From Streblospio benedicti (taxonomy: Eukaryota > Annelida > Polychaeta > Spionida > Spionidae), in contig CM032666.1 in NCBI GenBank assembly GCA_019095985.1, positions 2,715,548-2,779,547 on the forward strand: a stretch of DNA of 64,000 nt, in the 5' to 3' direction. The position numbers and the translations under genes were made by a program. This document shows positions 46,806 to 58,632 of the stretch, piece by piece; the first letter of the stretch is position 1, and every line of letters starts with the position of its first letter. The notes under the pieces are model-generated. The model saw nothing but the letters and a program-made list of their open reading frames with translations, had not been told where the DNA came from and made no database searches.

Positions 46806-48203
46806 CATGGTCACTTGCAAGGGCCGTAGTTACATATGAGGAAAGGATGGCAACTGCCTCCTAAGTTTTGGTGGAGATTTTTTTTAATTATTTTTTGTGA
46901 CTCGCGGTAGTGTAATGCGAGTATATCACACAAAAATGTGAATTTGTTTAAAGGAACAATTGCATATGACTACTGTACATGTTGAGCCGTATAAATAATA
47001 AAATATTGTTCACAAAACCTTTCAAGCATACAGATTCGAATACAAAATACCGAATGAACAGTCCATAAGTTGGAATAGATATATCAATAATTACAAAGGG
47101 AAGCTTTATACATTTTCATCAATTAGGGAAAAAATTCTCATAGTCATGATTTTTACATCACTCATTTACAAAAAATAGCCCCGCCACATAAACAATTTTA
47201 TTTAAAAAAAAAAATTAAATATTTTTTAAACACAAAATGTTCAGAAATATAGGCATATCTTTAGGTACATAAATAGAAACCGTCAGCCACATGTCACTTC
47301 TGTAAATTCTGTGGTTCTATCTTAGATTATTTTTCAACATCGCCCCAGCCTTCTTTTTTCATTTTGTGACCTTGTATTCAAGCAATTGATGAAAATTATC
47401 TAACATCCATATTTGAGATTGTGTTTTCTTCTGTCATGAACGATATCACAATAGGTACAAGATTTTACCAAGTTTATGCCATAATCCAATGTTGTCAATC
47501 CATTTTTATAGTGTTTATTCCATTGATTGGATGATAACTGTAATAATTATCATCCTCCAATTTTTTTATTGCTCTTTGCATGCTTAACAAAGTTAAAGAT
47601 ATGTGCTTATTCCTTGAATCAACTTATCATGATGTATATAATTTTGCTATATTTTTTATCTGGATGTTTTCTGGAGCCTACCAAAAGTAGTCATAATCTC
47701 CCTCATGAATATTCACACACATAATGAACTACTAATGAGCTGGGATAGGCCATTTTGTAATATCTGTCATAAAAGCTAGAGTCATATTTGAAATTACTAT
47801 TTTTGCATTAAAAGGATATATTTCAAAATTCTAAGGCTGGGACGATTTTAAGAAATATCTCCTCTGTACAAGAGATGTGTTTCTATCTAATGACACACTA
47901 TCAGTGGTTCAGTGTATGTACCTAAACATGTGGTCATTATTTCACGAAAAATGCCGTTTAAAAACATTTAAAAACATTTTTTCACTTTTGAAAAAAATGA
48001 GAAAAATTCTTAAATCATATTATACCAATGATTATGAAAATCATCTATATTAACTAAAAATTAGAAAAGTAAAAAAAAATATTCTGGGCTTCCCCCTTAA
48101 TCCAAATGTTGTACATAAGACACAATTCAATGCTATTTCTAGTACACTAGTACCTAATACTACAAATTTAGATTCTATACATAACGGTCTCAAATGAAGT
48201 GTG
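46806..48203. other. AT-rich intergenic stretch, no gene seen
   Basis: Several poly(A/T) runs and no coding region with supporting motifs. Nothing repeats clearly. Confidence 0.5.
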
Positions 48204-48206
48204 TTA

Positions 48207-48587
48207 GGGACCATGCCAAAAGATCAATGTCTGATTTCTAAGTTAATTATTCAACTTAGGTTTGGGGGGGGGGGGGCGAGGGGGTCAGTAGGCCCAATTA
48301 ACTTTGTGCCATCCGACAAAATCAATTTTTAACAGCCTATTTCCACACTTTGTTGTTTCATATTGTTTTTTATTTTTATAGTTAACTTTAAGACCAAATA
48401 TTTGTTAATCAAGATTTCTTAATGTGCACATTCAACTTTTTAAGATATAACAGGGGGTTGGGGGTGGGTTGTCATTCCGCTAAATCAACATTTTACTAAT
48501 TAACATAACAGGGTAGGGGTGGGGGGTCTCTGAGCTAAGTTGAAGAATTAACTTAGTTATCAGACGCGCAACTTTTGGCTTGGTCCC
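48207..48587. mobile_element. Harbinger-type MITE with TTA target duplication
   Basis: ~54-bp terminal inverted repeats. The left end starts GGGACCATGCCAAAAG and continues to CTAAGTTAATTATTCAACTT. The right end reads AAGTTGAAGAATTAACTTAG and ends CTTTTGGCTTGGTCCC. TTA flanks both sides (48204-48206 and 48588-48590). A 3-bp TWA duplication with GG-start ends is the PIF/Harbinger signature. The inside is G-run rich with no ORF. Confidence 0.85.
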
Positions 48588-48759
48588 TTATGGCAGCTAG
48601 CCCAATTTGGAGGCCATAAATTATAACCGGTCAGAAATTCCTTTTGTCATATTTCAATAAACCATATATCTTGATCCCACGAGACTGTCCATGACAATGG
48701 TTAATGTATCTGATGCAAAGCATTTGTAAACTGCCAGCACATTGTCGATTCGACGTCCG

Positions 48760-48921
48760 TGTGCATTTATGCAGATCTAGGTTTTCGGAAAAGGGGGGCG
48801 CAGTTAAGGAAAAGAGGGGGCGCACTTACAGGATTTCATGAAAAACGCTATGAAAATGAAGTATTTTGGTGGGAAAAGGGGGAGCGCGTGCCCCCTGCGC
48901 CCCCCCTAAATCTGCCTATGG
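48760..48921. mobile_element. Third copy of the GCAGATCCAGG MITE family
   Basis: It starts near GCAGATCTAGGTTTTCGGAA and ends AATCTGCCTATGG, with TGAAAATGAAGTATTTTGGT inside, as in the copies at 46456 and 46620. It is more diverged at the left end. Confidence 0.75.
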
Positions 48922-49419
48922 AATCTGAACACGTCATGACCAATTTAGAAAATGTTTTTCAGTATTACTATCTCACTTAAGTTAATAGCGAAACAATATC
49001 ACGAGATGAATGCAATGAAAATTGTATTGAAGAAATCGGATGTTTCAAACCAATTATTAATAAATTGTCAAAATGTTATTATTATTGGAAATGTATTGTT
49101 TTAAAATTATTTGATATTCAATAATACATATGCTTTTAAATACAAAAACGTGGGATGCGTACAAATGTTCAAAAACAGCAAATCATTGATGCTTGATATT
49201 TTATTCCATGATCAATTATGACATCACACTCTAATGTATAATGTAGTCACCCAGTTTGATTGTCAGATAGACCTATTATAAGTGTTTTTGCAAATACTGA
49301 TTTAGAGTGTTGGCAATCCTGTCGTGCTCTGCACTGTTACTTGGAAAACTGCTGGCTCTTGACCACAATGAGCCGTAGCCTTTTCTCCCAAATAACTACA
49401 AATGATAAATGTTTTCATA

Positions 49420-52400
49420 TTACATTTTTATGCATTTTCCACATACAATACCTTGAAGGAAAACAGCTAAACAAGACACTGCACAGACTACACTAAAGAT
49501 TACAATGAATCCTCTGTCAACCAGTGCAGCCACGGCCGTCCACTCCTGGCTAATTCTCTCCTGCACCTCCTTGCCTCTCTGTTTCTCAATGTAGATGGTG
49601 TGACACTGTTGTTCTAGGCTTTGGTCGGCTTTGTATATATTTTGTTTTGACTCCCAAACATTGTACTCTGTGAGGATGCATTCTTTGGCAGCGATTTTGG
49701 GTTGGCCATGTGCTTTCATGGTGTTCCACATGACGTCATTGAAGAGCGTTGTGTTTCCTGCAGCTCCCGAGCCCTGTGTTTGCTCGTCATTCTTGTAAAT
49801 CTGCAAAGTTAAGCTTGTTACTTAACACATTAGAGTCTGCTTATATTGCCCGTTTCCTTTGTCAGTATCAGTTTAAATTCACAAATACGACAAATAGCAT
49901 CAACAATAAAAATCCCCCATTTGACATGCATGTTCCAAGACACTGCTAGACAAAGCCAAATGCATTATTCTGTGATCGAAATAGTTATGGTACCCCACGT
50001 ATGCGGGTGATGATGCATTTTGATTGCGATAGGAAGAATGGCTTTAAATCCAAGTGTGAAATGGAAATTCACAGCAGAAATGCATGAAGTGTGAAGCGAG
50101 AAATTAGCTAAAATTCAAGTTCAAAATGAAAACAGGTCCCCACTCACCCTACGCAATAACCATCAAGAACCTCATGTATGATTACTCTTATTTTTCCGTA
50201 TCAATCCTACCGCCACCCCCCTCACCCACACACCCTCCTTTCGATTTCCATATCTGGATGGACCAATGTAAGACAGTGGCATTCTGCCCTGCACACTTGT
50301 ACCTGTGCCGTCCAGCTGTGCATGCCGAGTAGTGCGCCCACCCGGCCGCACATGGCACGCCGCAGCCAGGCAGGTGCTGGCGCTGCGCCTCCATGCCGCC
50401 CACGATCCGCCAGGCTCATGACGTACACGGACGCAGTGGTGGCCAGCACCAACATGGTGACCGCCACCAGGAAAAACTGTGCTGCAATGCATGGAAAACA
50501 AACAAATCTTCATCTAGCTTTGAAATAGGGTTGATATATCATTACATGTAATTAAGTTGTTAGACATATGACTATAAGGAGGGTTAGGATTATATTGCAG
50601 TCTCTGATGGGATATTGACATACACTTTTCATGTGTTTTACAAGGTATTGCAAAGTAATAAGCAAACAGACGTTCACAAACATATGCAGAAAGAGTTGAG
50701 CCCAATAATATTAAGAGAGATAGAGATAGGTAGATAGAGATTTGAACAGACAATGTGAACGCAAGACGTAACAATGGATGATGATGGGCAAGCTAAGAGG
50801 AAAGCAGCCAGACAGAAAGACAGACACGTATTTAGACAGGCAGGGACAGACACATAAACAGATCAGTGACAGATACAGTATTTTCCAGACCGATGCCCAC
50901 ACTCTCCACATGATCCTGTGACCCATATGTTTCAGGAAATAGTCACAGTTACAAACGGTTAATCTGTAAATAACTGAACAAGGTGCCCGACCCCACTTCC
51001 CGGGATTTGTCACATGTTAGATAGACTAGACAGACACCTACTGAGCAGTGGGACGACCTCTGACGTGGGAGGCAGCTTGTCCGAGATGGTGATCTGGAAG
51101 AGTACCATGGACAGCAACAGCGTCGTGGTCAGTGCGATCTTCTGACCTGTTCACATCAAGAATATGAGAACATGGGTGTCATTATGCTTGTATGTGATCA
51201 TAACATGCTCTTGAATATTTGTGGAGTTTGGCTGTTGTGTAATATATCTAGAGTCTGGTGTCAAGAACATATCAGCTGCGTTAATAGTGAGATGCAATAA
51301 CTCTTCCTCAGCTTGAACTTTTCAGACCATTTAAGCTTGAAGCTTGCTTATTTAAATCTAGCTGCAAATGTTATTCGCAGAATACATAGTACTGTGTACT
51401 GAAATATCATAAACAAGCTAAGGTGTATAAGTACAGTGTTATAGGTGCAATCAAAGGCATTTCCAAAAGAATAGCCTATTTTGCCAGCATTTGTGAGGAT
51501 TGAAATTATTGGGATGGCGTTTGGTGTTAATACCCTGGTTTGCTCAGGGTATGTTTAGGACATCAAAAGACGACTTGCATCTCCACAAATTGTGTTTGGT
51601 GAATGCACAAAAGAAGCGAAGTATATTTACATGGTTTTGTTTTGTCTTTCTTCAGTTGCTATACAAAGCCTGTCTAATTGCAGCACTACTTGCTACTGTA
51701 CAAAATCCAGACTGGCTTGATGTAATATACAGGCTTCATGTGCTGAAGCTATTGCTATTTTTATAAATCAAATCTTCATGATGAAACTAGCTTGAACACA
51801 AAGTAACGACTGCTATATTGTGAAGAAGCTTGTTTCTTCAAGAGCACAATATTTTTGTCTATATTCGCTAATAACATTAACAAACACCATCAAGTATAAT
51901 ACCAGAGTAGGACAAATACAGTGTATTAAGACCACTTCATCAGGTCTTCCATTACAGAGTGGCACAACATTGAAAAAGAAGAAGTAATAGCATTGGTCGA
52001 TGGGCTTGACCCTTCGATGCAAGGTGAAGCCTATCGACCCTACTACTAGTAATACTACTACAACCCTTACAGACTGGACTGTGCTGTCTCACCTAAGTGG
52101 GCTGTACTGTCTCACCTGACTGCGCGCTGATGCAGAAGGCGAGCAGTCCGACCATCATGAGCAGAAGGCATGGCAATATGAGATTCACGATGTAGAAGAG
52201 CGGCCGGCGCCGAAGCACCAGCACAAAGTCAACCTGGGGCAGAGACAGACGGGTCAGCACAGATTTGTGGAAGAAAGTGGTGGTGATTACTAAGTCGCCC
52301 AGGAACGTTGACTTTGGAGAAAAAATATTGGACCCTGTCATTTTGTCTTGCTAAGAAGAGCCTGAACAACCAGCCCCACCTGTGACCAGTTGAGCCCCGA

Positions 52401-55400
52401 TCCGTTGTAGTAGACGAGCCGTGATTCGACGGCGGCCTCCGTCAGGTCCCACTCTGAGTTGGGGATGTACTGGGATGTGTCCATGGTGGAAGAGGCGGCT
52501 TCCAGCAGAAGGCGTGAGGCATCCTCTGCCCACGACCCCAGTGTCAGCACGCACTCCTGGAAGCAACAATCCTAGTGTAATTGCATACAGTCATTTCAGG
52601 CCAGTATGTAATTTCATACTGGCCTGTCCGTTGCGGGGTACATAAAAATGAAGCACTGTGTTGTTGGCATTTTTTGTTTGATGGCACGTGACAAGGTGAA
52701 TACTTGTATATAGAAATCTGCTTGAGCGCATGTTCATCCTCTACAACAAAAACAAACACAACCGCAGCAGCTACAGCAGCAGCAGAAGAAGAAGCAGCAG
52801 CAGCAGCAGAAGCAGCAGAAGCAGAAGCAGCAGCAGCAGAAGCAGAAGCAACAGGAACAGCAGCATTAATAACACTAATATAACAGGACTTAGCGAGTGT
52901 TCACAAATGTCACCAGTTTGGGGGGCGGGGGGGGGGGGGGGGGTAGCGAAAGATGACGAAAATTCAGGGTCTATCACTTGGGTGATGTCACCTTTTGAAA
53001 AAAAGGTTTTAGTTATTTAACAGTATTTGAACTTACTTTCTGACATGTTAAGTGAGTTGTGATATATCTATTAGATGAAATCACATTGCCATGTTTGCTT
53101 AATGTCCTAAATACATTTGTAAAATTATGCCTAAATTATGGACATATATATTCAAATGTATTTATATAACAGCACAGTTAAATCATAGTTAAATGTCATC
53201 ATGAAACCATGTCGCGGGGGTAGGTGTGAGGCAGAGATGACGTCACTTAGCAGGAGGGGGTGGGGTGAGGCAAAGATGACAAGAGGGGGTAAAAAAAGGC
53301 CAAAAATGAGGTGACGTCATTTGTGAACGATCCCTTACATATGAAATATGAACCTAACACATAAGCACTAAGCCGGTAGTTGAGTGGCGGCCTGAACACC
53401 TACCTGTGTGTCGAAGGGAAAGATGTAAATGTGGATCTGGCAGGACGCGCGGATCACGGCCAGCGTGGCCCATCGCCTCCGCCCCGCAGCCCCCACCACC
53501 ACGCCTGTGTCCGCAAAGATCTCGCTGCCCAGCTGCTTCTCGGAAACACTGAGCACAGAGTGAAAACAGGTGAGGGTTGATTCAGCTGCCAATTGATGGG
53601 CGAGTGTTTAGGGTTTAATGTCTGTATTGTACGGAAGTTCCACGGGGACATAACACTTCACACGTCATACTTATTTTTTTATCCTACAATTTATCTGTGA
53701 ACATCAGCCCCAAGGGACACTTCACTCTAAATACTTCACGGTTCATAGTTTACAGTTGTTACTTCACACTTTAAAGTTCACACTTCACAGTTCATACTTC
53801 ACAGTTTGCACTTCACAGTTTACACTTAACACTGTGTAACCTGTTTCAATGCAGATTTTAGGAGATTTCTCAGTGACAACACCTAATTTTTTTGGGCCGA
53901 TACAAGTTCAAGGCAAGTTATTTTATGATTTTTGAAGTTGTGCCCAAAACTTACTATACTGCTACATAATTTCCTAGTTGTATCTTAATTTATCTTATTA
54001 TGGTGCTCTTATATATGCACATGTATTGTAAAATGGAGCTATCTCTGAGAAATGTGTAACGATTTATCATGAAATGATTATCCTTTTCAAAACTATTACA
54101 GTGAAATTCTATTTCCCTCTAAATTCAATATATATCACCACCCCTTTTTGCCAAGCATATTAATTAAAGATCTACAATATTATGTACATGCTCAGTAATG
54201 AACACTGATAAGTGTTGGGTTGTTAGCTACGTGCAGCTATCAGTGAGGGTAGTAAAGAACTTCCAAAGAGGGACTGTGTGCTTTCTTATAGAGAGGTGTG
54301 CTGCTAGCATATTGTAGAGGACCGCACCACCACTGACCTGTTGTAGAGGACCAACTCGGGCTTCCACACCCGGCTTGGGTGCACCGACATCTCCTCGATA
54401 CCACCGTAGTCACGTGGGTGCCACGTGTAGTTCAAATCGCTCCACATCTGTGGAAATAAAAGAGGTCACTCCTCACTTCCGTGAAACCTGAGCACCAACG
54501 AAAACTAACAACACCTTATCAAGGCTAATCCATTTTATATGTAGATGTACATGTATGTTATCAGAATCTATAGGCAGCCATTACTGCGTAAACAGGATTC
54601 ATGATGATCTTCAGGTACCAATAAACTATGAATACCTACATTCAATACATATATAATACCTAAACATAGAATAATTTACTACTTACAAATGTGAACCAAA
54701 TGTTCGCCTCCAGTATTTGTCTCGCTTCGTCCTACAGAAAAAAGACAAAACCAGACAACTCTCGATAATGCTAATGTATATATTTATTTCGAAGTTTTGT
54801 TTATCGTTTAGATATTAGGTAAATATATTACTTTTATCTTACTAACCTCAGGATATTAGGGGGTGGGGTGTAATAACTTCCAAGTTTTCAACAGCACTCT
54901 GCTGATTTGTTCACGGAAATGAGGCTGTGGTAACCTAGTCTATAAAATGTCCAAGTACTCTTATACATGTAAACCTCCTTAAACAATTTATGCTTCAATT
55001 TTGATTGAAAAGTGGCGAAAGTCTCGCACTGTCTTATGAAAAGAGGACGGTTGTTCCATAATTTAGGTGGTTTAATCACTGGACACTTTAGCTTCTTTAT
55101 CACATCGCTTAATTCTGATTTTAAATTCATTCTGCAACATGTTATTTGAGCACTCTAAGCGGTGAATTTGGCAACAAATATTCAGAAAAGTGTGATGATG
55201 GCAGTGAGGCATCTGACCTAACACAACAAAATATCAAGAGGTGAAGCGAGTTTGAAAATCACTAGCAGACATAGGGGAACTTTATAAAAATGTACATGAG
55301 CCTCCAGAGACATAATTATTTTGTATCCAACTGAACCTCGGGTGGGGTCGGGTGGTTTGGTGGGGATCACACTAGCTATTGTTTGTTCTGTTTTATGTCT

Positions 55401-56795
55401 ATATACTATAAGTTTTGGAAATGTGTTATATTTAGAACGTATATCATATAAAGGAAACACAGTACGAATAATGAGACAAGCTGCTTAGATTTCACGAAAT
55501 TACTAATACACTAGCTATTGTTTTCAAACTTTCCTATACGTATGTGATGAGTGATGACTTTCCACAACGCAGGTGAGCACGTCTTTTAACCACGCTTCTG
55601 AACCTCTTAGTAAGTAGTTATGACCCCTGCACTCCCCCGCCTTAACCCCCACCCACACTCCCGCCCCACCTCAACCCCCTTACCAGGTCTGGGATCTGAA
55701 AGAGTGCGGCCTGCAGCGTCACATTGACGGGCGCGGAGAAGTCGATCACGGGCCGCATGTCGGGGTCGTAGTGCTCGGCGCCGAGGAGGAAGTCCAGCAG
55801 CGCCTTCTGGGGGCCGGCCGCGCCCACGGCAGTCGCTATGGTGGTTTGTGTTTCAATTCAACTCAACTGAAAAGCTTTGTTCGTAGCTTTGCTGTGCTTT
55901 TAATGCTACTTAGTAAATGCATCACGTATCAGTCCGAAATTAAACTGTATAGTCCTTATATTCTATTTTTCAACAGTTTTCAAGACTGAAGTCTCCATTT
56001 TTTAAAATACAAATGAAACCATATCATACATACGAAATATTTAGAGTTATATAAAAAATATTTTTTTCGCGTATTCATATAGATAAAATATATAATATTA
56101 TAGACAGTTAGAATGCAGTGGAACCTCCCTATTGAGACCAGTACCGGGCCTGTCTACAAATGGTCTCAATAAAGTGGTGGTCTCTGAATGGAGATTTGCT
56201 ATGATTTTTATATAAAGACTTGGGATCACAGCAATTGGTCTTATTATATAGGTGGTCTCTTTGTAGAGGTGGTCCTAATGGGAGCTTGTACAATATTTGC
56301 TTTGCTTCTTATTCATATCAAACAGCGTAATTTCTCTTAGTTAGAAAAACGTGGAAAATATACTGCTTGTCTTGATGGAAGGGCAGTCTATTTAACGAGG
56401 TTTGCAATGTACATCGGTCTCGATAAGATTGGGCATCATGAGAAATGATCGAATTGAAGAGATGGTCTATTACTAGAGGTGTTGGGACCAGTAGACCCTA
56501 TTCAAGTGCCAGTGTATGAATGACTGGGTGAAATATTGGATAGATCCACGCATGTACAGAGAAAATCCTGTAAACAGCTTGACCTGTATTTTAGACAACT
56601 GTGAGAACCATGTTACAACATACTTACACAGAATTGTCATCTAACTTGTGTATAAGTAATGTGGCGTTTGGCCCCTGCTAAAGAGACCGCAAGGACTTTA
56701 TTATAACACATTCCAAACACACAAAAAAACATAACAATCAGAACCCTTCACCTACCTGCGCAGAAGCACAGCTCGACCAACACCAAGATGATCAT
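49420..56795 (-). CDS. Nicotinic acetylcholine receptor-like cys-loop channel subunit, non-alpha (complete)
   Basis: Plasma-membrane pentameric ligand-gated channel subunit. Ten exons on the - strand: 56795-56756, 55835-55684, 54731-54687, 54447-54338, 53548-53404, 52556-52380, 52233-52116, 51146-51042, 50481-50303, 49800-49420. All phases join: 1,452 bp, 483 residues. A signal peptide (MIILVLVELCFCA) opens it. Then LLDFLLGAEHYDPDMRP, WFTF, DYGGIEEMSVHPSRVWKPEL with VLYN, the cys-loop C-QIHIYIFPFDTQE-C (13 between), GSWAEDASRL, M1 (RRRPLFYIVNLILPCLLLMM), M2 (KIALTTTLLLSMVLFQITIS), M3 (FFLVAVTMLVLATTASVYVM) and M4 (FIVIFSVVCAVSCLAVFLQG). There is no CC pair in loop C, so it is a non-alpha subunit. 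Gln replaces the usual Glu just before the M2 lysine. It is divergently paired with the + gene at 58633. Confidence 0.92.
52730..52870. repeat. GCA/GAA trinucleotide low-complexity tract
   Basis: A run of CAGCAG and AGAAGAAGAAGC mixtures in the intron between receptor exons 5 and 6. It gives open frames of Ser/Arg or Leu on either strand that are not real genes. Confidence 0.9.
52884..53334. repeat. MITE-like element with GTTCACAAATG-TCACC ends (possible)
   Basis: The left part reads GTGTTCACAAATGTCACC. The right end, read on -, is GGGATCGTTCACAAATGACGTCACC. The right 42 bp (GGCCAAAAATGAGGTGACGT onward) recur at 10827-10868. The inside has a long G run and several TGACGTCA-like words. The outer edges do not match perfectly. 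Confidence 0.45.
53715..53840. repeat. 12-bp minisatellite (CACTTCACAGTT)
   Basis: CACTTCACAGTT and variants (CACTTCACAGTTCATA, TACTTCACAGTTTGCA) repeat about nine times within the intron between receptor exons 4 and 5. Confidence 0.85.
54888..55130 (-). mobile_element. LINE C-terminal remnant
   Basis: A - frame reads PPKLWNNRPLFIRQCETFAT, then FQSKLKHKLFKEVY. This matches the LWN-LP-x-IR...F-S-LK-LF ending of CR1/L2-type LINE ORF2 proteins. Only ~240 bp remain, in the receptor intron between exons 2 and 3. Confidence 0.65.
56110..56500. repeat. CAGTGGAACCTCCCTATTGAGACCA dispersed repeat
   Basis: It begins GCAGTGGAACCTCCCTATTG and contains alternating AATGGTCTCAATAAAGTGGT, GGTGGTCTCTGAATGGAGAT and GGTGGTCTCTTTGTAGAGGT words, ending near GACCAGTAGACCC. 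It is a Tigger/pogo-style non-autonomous element by its start; the edges are uncertain. It lies in the first intron of the - strand receptor gene, and related words occur at 4940-5110. Confidence 0.55.
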
Positions 56796-58632
56796 CACAA
56801 GTCACCAAACCAAACTCTCAGTCATCCGTCAGCAAGTACACATCAAATACGAACAAATCATGTTATATCACAAACAGAAATCCCGTAATACGCCATTGAG
56901 AACGTCCACACGCCTCACACAGTATTAGCCGCACGAGATGCGGCTTCTCGAGTCTAGGACAATCTGCCCGCCGGTGCCCTTCCGCGCCATACATCAGTGT
57001 CTGCTCGCCTCCATGGCAGCCCTCGAGGGCGCCTTATCACGAGCCCTCCACACTCTCGCCACTCACACTCCCGCGTAATGGACACTCGGAGTCGTCACTT
57101 TGAGCCCCACATCCAAATAGCATTGATCAAACGGCGTTTAATTGCGTACGCTCGCCACCTCTTGTGCAGTTGGTACGGGCCACGTGGAGATGATTGCTGG
57201 GGCAGGATGATGGTCACTTTGAGGACTCGAAGAGGCCTTGACTGGGGGATGATGAGAGAAGTGGTTTGACTTGGCTGTTTGATGGTGGAGATTTGAATGA
57301 TGAACGCCTACGAGAAGGGAACTGGATAGTTTTTTTCCAATGTGGACTGATGTGTGACAATTTAGGTACTTAATATTCTCATTGTTGTTTTGAGGTACTA
57401 ATTTACCACAGGAAACATATGCTACTCGGGTTAATATTAAATTGGTAACCTATTGAAATAGTCTTTACATGCCAAAACATATTTAACCTCGGTAGAACCT
57501 TCAACAATAACACAATTGGTTTATGCCTTCAAATGGCCAGCAAGGTTTTCGAGAGTTGAATCAATGGTTCTTGAATGCATGTTTCAGATATATTAAAGTA
57601 GAACACATTACGATTCTCATGTCAACAACAAGATTTCATGATATTGACGGGTCTAATGATTTGTCATCAGCATTTGCTGAAGAATGACGGTCATGAGATG
57701 GCTTTTTCTTCATTTGCTATGGCCAAAAACACATAAAATAGAAATAACTTTACATATCATCTGGAAGAGCACTATGTATGCATATGACGTGGTAATATTC
57801 TATATATCTGCGGGAATGTAGCAGATGCTAAGTAAAGAACAGCGTAGGGTCTAATTGCATTGTGCAGAAAGGCCGTACCGTTACCAGATTTCAATCCTGT
57901 AAAGACGGTTCTGAACCCATGACCTTGTGGACACGAATCCGACTGCTTATCCACTCGGCCAAAGAAGCACAGAAGAGGCGGGAGTGACGTGCTGTTTGCG
58001 GCGGCATTGACGGTGTGATTAGCCAGCAATCAGCAGCCCATCACCGGCTAATCGACTTCTCAAGCACTCACTCCTCCCGCTAGAGGGAGCTGTCAATCAC
58101 TGTCGCCCGCCACACTCCAGAGCCCCCTCCCCCTCTCCCTAAACCGGGCCCACGTGATAATAGGTATGATAGGTCAGCAGGTGGTAATTCGACAGGGTGT
58201 GTTGCCCCGGCGTCCTTTTAATTTGGTAGGGGTAGTAGCTTTTTTATCATTCTTATTCTAAATGTGCGTGTCATATGTTTTGTCTTGTTGGTATGGGTAA
58301 GTTTTTGAACGGATTGGATCATACAAGTAAGAGTCGTCAGTAACAGGGAAACAAACGAAGAATACTCTACCCGTTCTTTGCTTCCACTTGAAATACGCCA
58401 AACAGGAAGGGACAAATGCTATTGACTCACGCCAGCCAAAACCGGTTACTATCATTGCATGAACACGCGTACAAGTTGTCATATTTGCCGTGTCCTATAG
58501 TACATGTTGCACTGTACTAACAAGCGGGACACTCTCGCTGATAATTGTTGACCCAGCCCCTCCACAGTCGTGATAGTCCGGCGAGCACCTGCTCTCACTT
58601 CGGCACTTTCCGGCAACGACGACGACAGCAAG
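56796..58632. promoter_or_regulatory. Head-to-head spacer between two receptor genes (shared promoter region, inferred)
   Basis: 1,837 bp separate the two start codons. It contains a GC-rich part at 56,930-57,070 with inverted GAGTCTAGG/CCTC-type words, a tRNA-derived SINE at about 57790-57972, and no coding region I trust. A bidirectional promoter is inferred only from the layout. No TATA box was assigned. Confidence 0.4.
57790..57972 (-). mobile_element. tRNA-derived SINE
   Basis: On the - strand the head reads GCTTCTTTGGCCGAGTGGAT, with TGGCCGAGTGGA as A box. GGTTCAGAACC follows (B box, 57907-57917, + GGTTCTGAACC) at tRNA-like spacing. The body continues with GAAATCTGGTAACGGTACGG and CCTTTCTGCACAATGC. 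The head looks Ser/Leu-tRNA-like. It is not a functional tRNA, because the body continues past the T arm and the acceptor stem is not closed. The tail edge is approximate. Confidence 0.7.

Noticed and set aside
50172-50528. Several overlapping ORFs near 50.2-50.5 kb
   Set aside because: They are other-frame readings of the receptor M3 exon 50481-50303.
52730-53020. Ser/Arg-rich + ORF and Leu-rich - ORF
   Set aside because: Both come from a GCA/GAA low-complexity tract.
57840-57972. Functional tRNA gene
   Set aside because: A and B boxes are present, but the acceptor stem does not close and repeat-like sequence continues past the T arm, so a SINE fits better.
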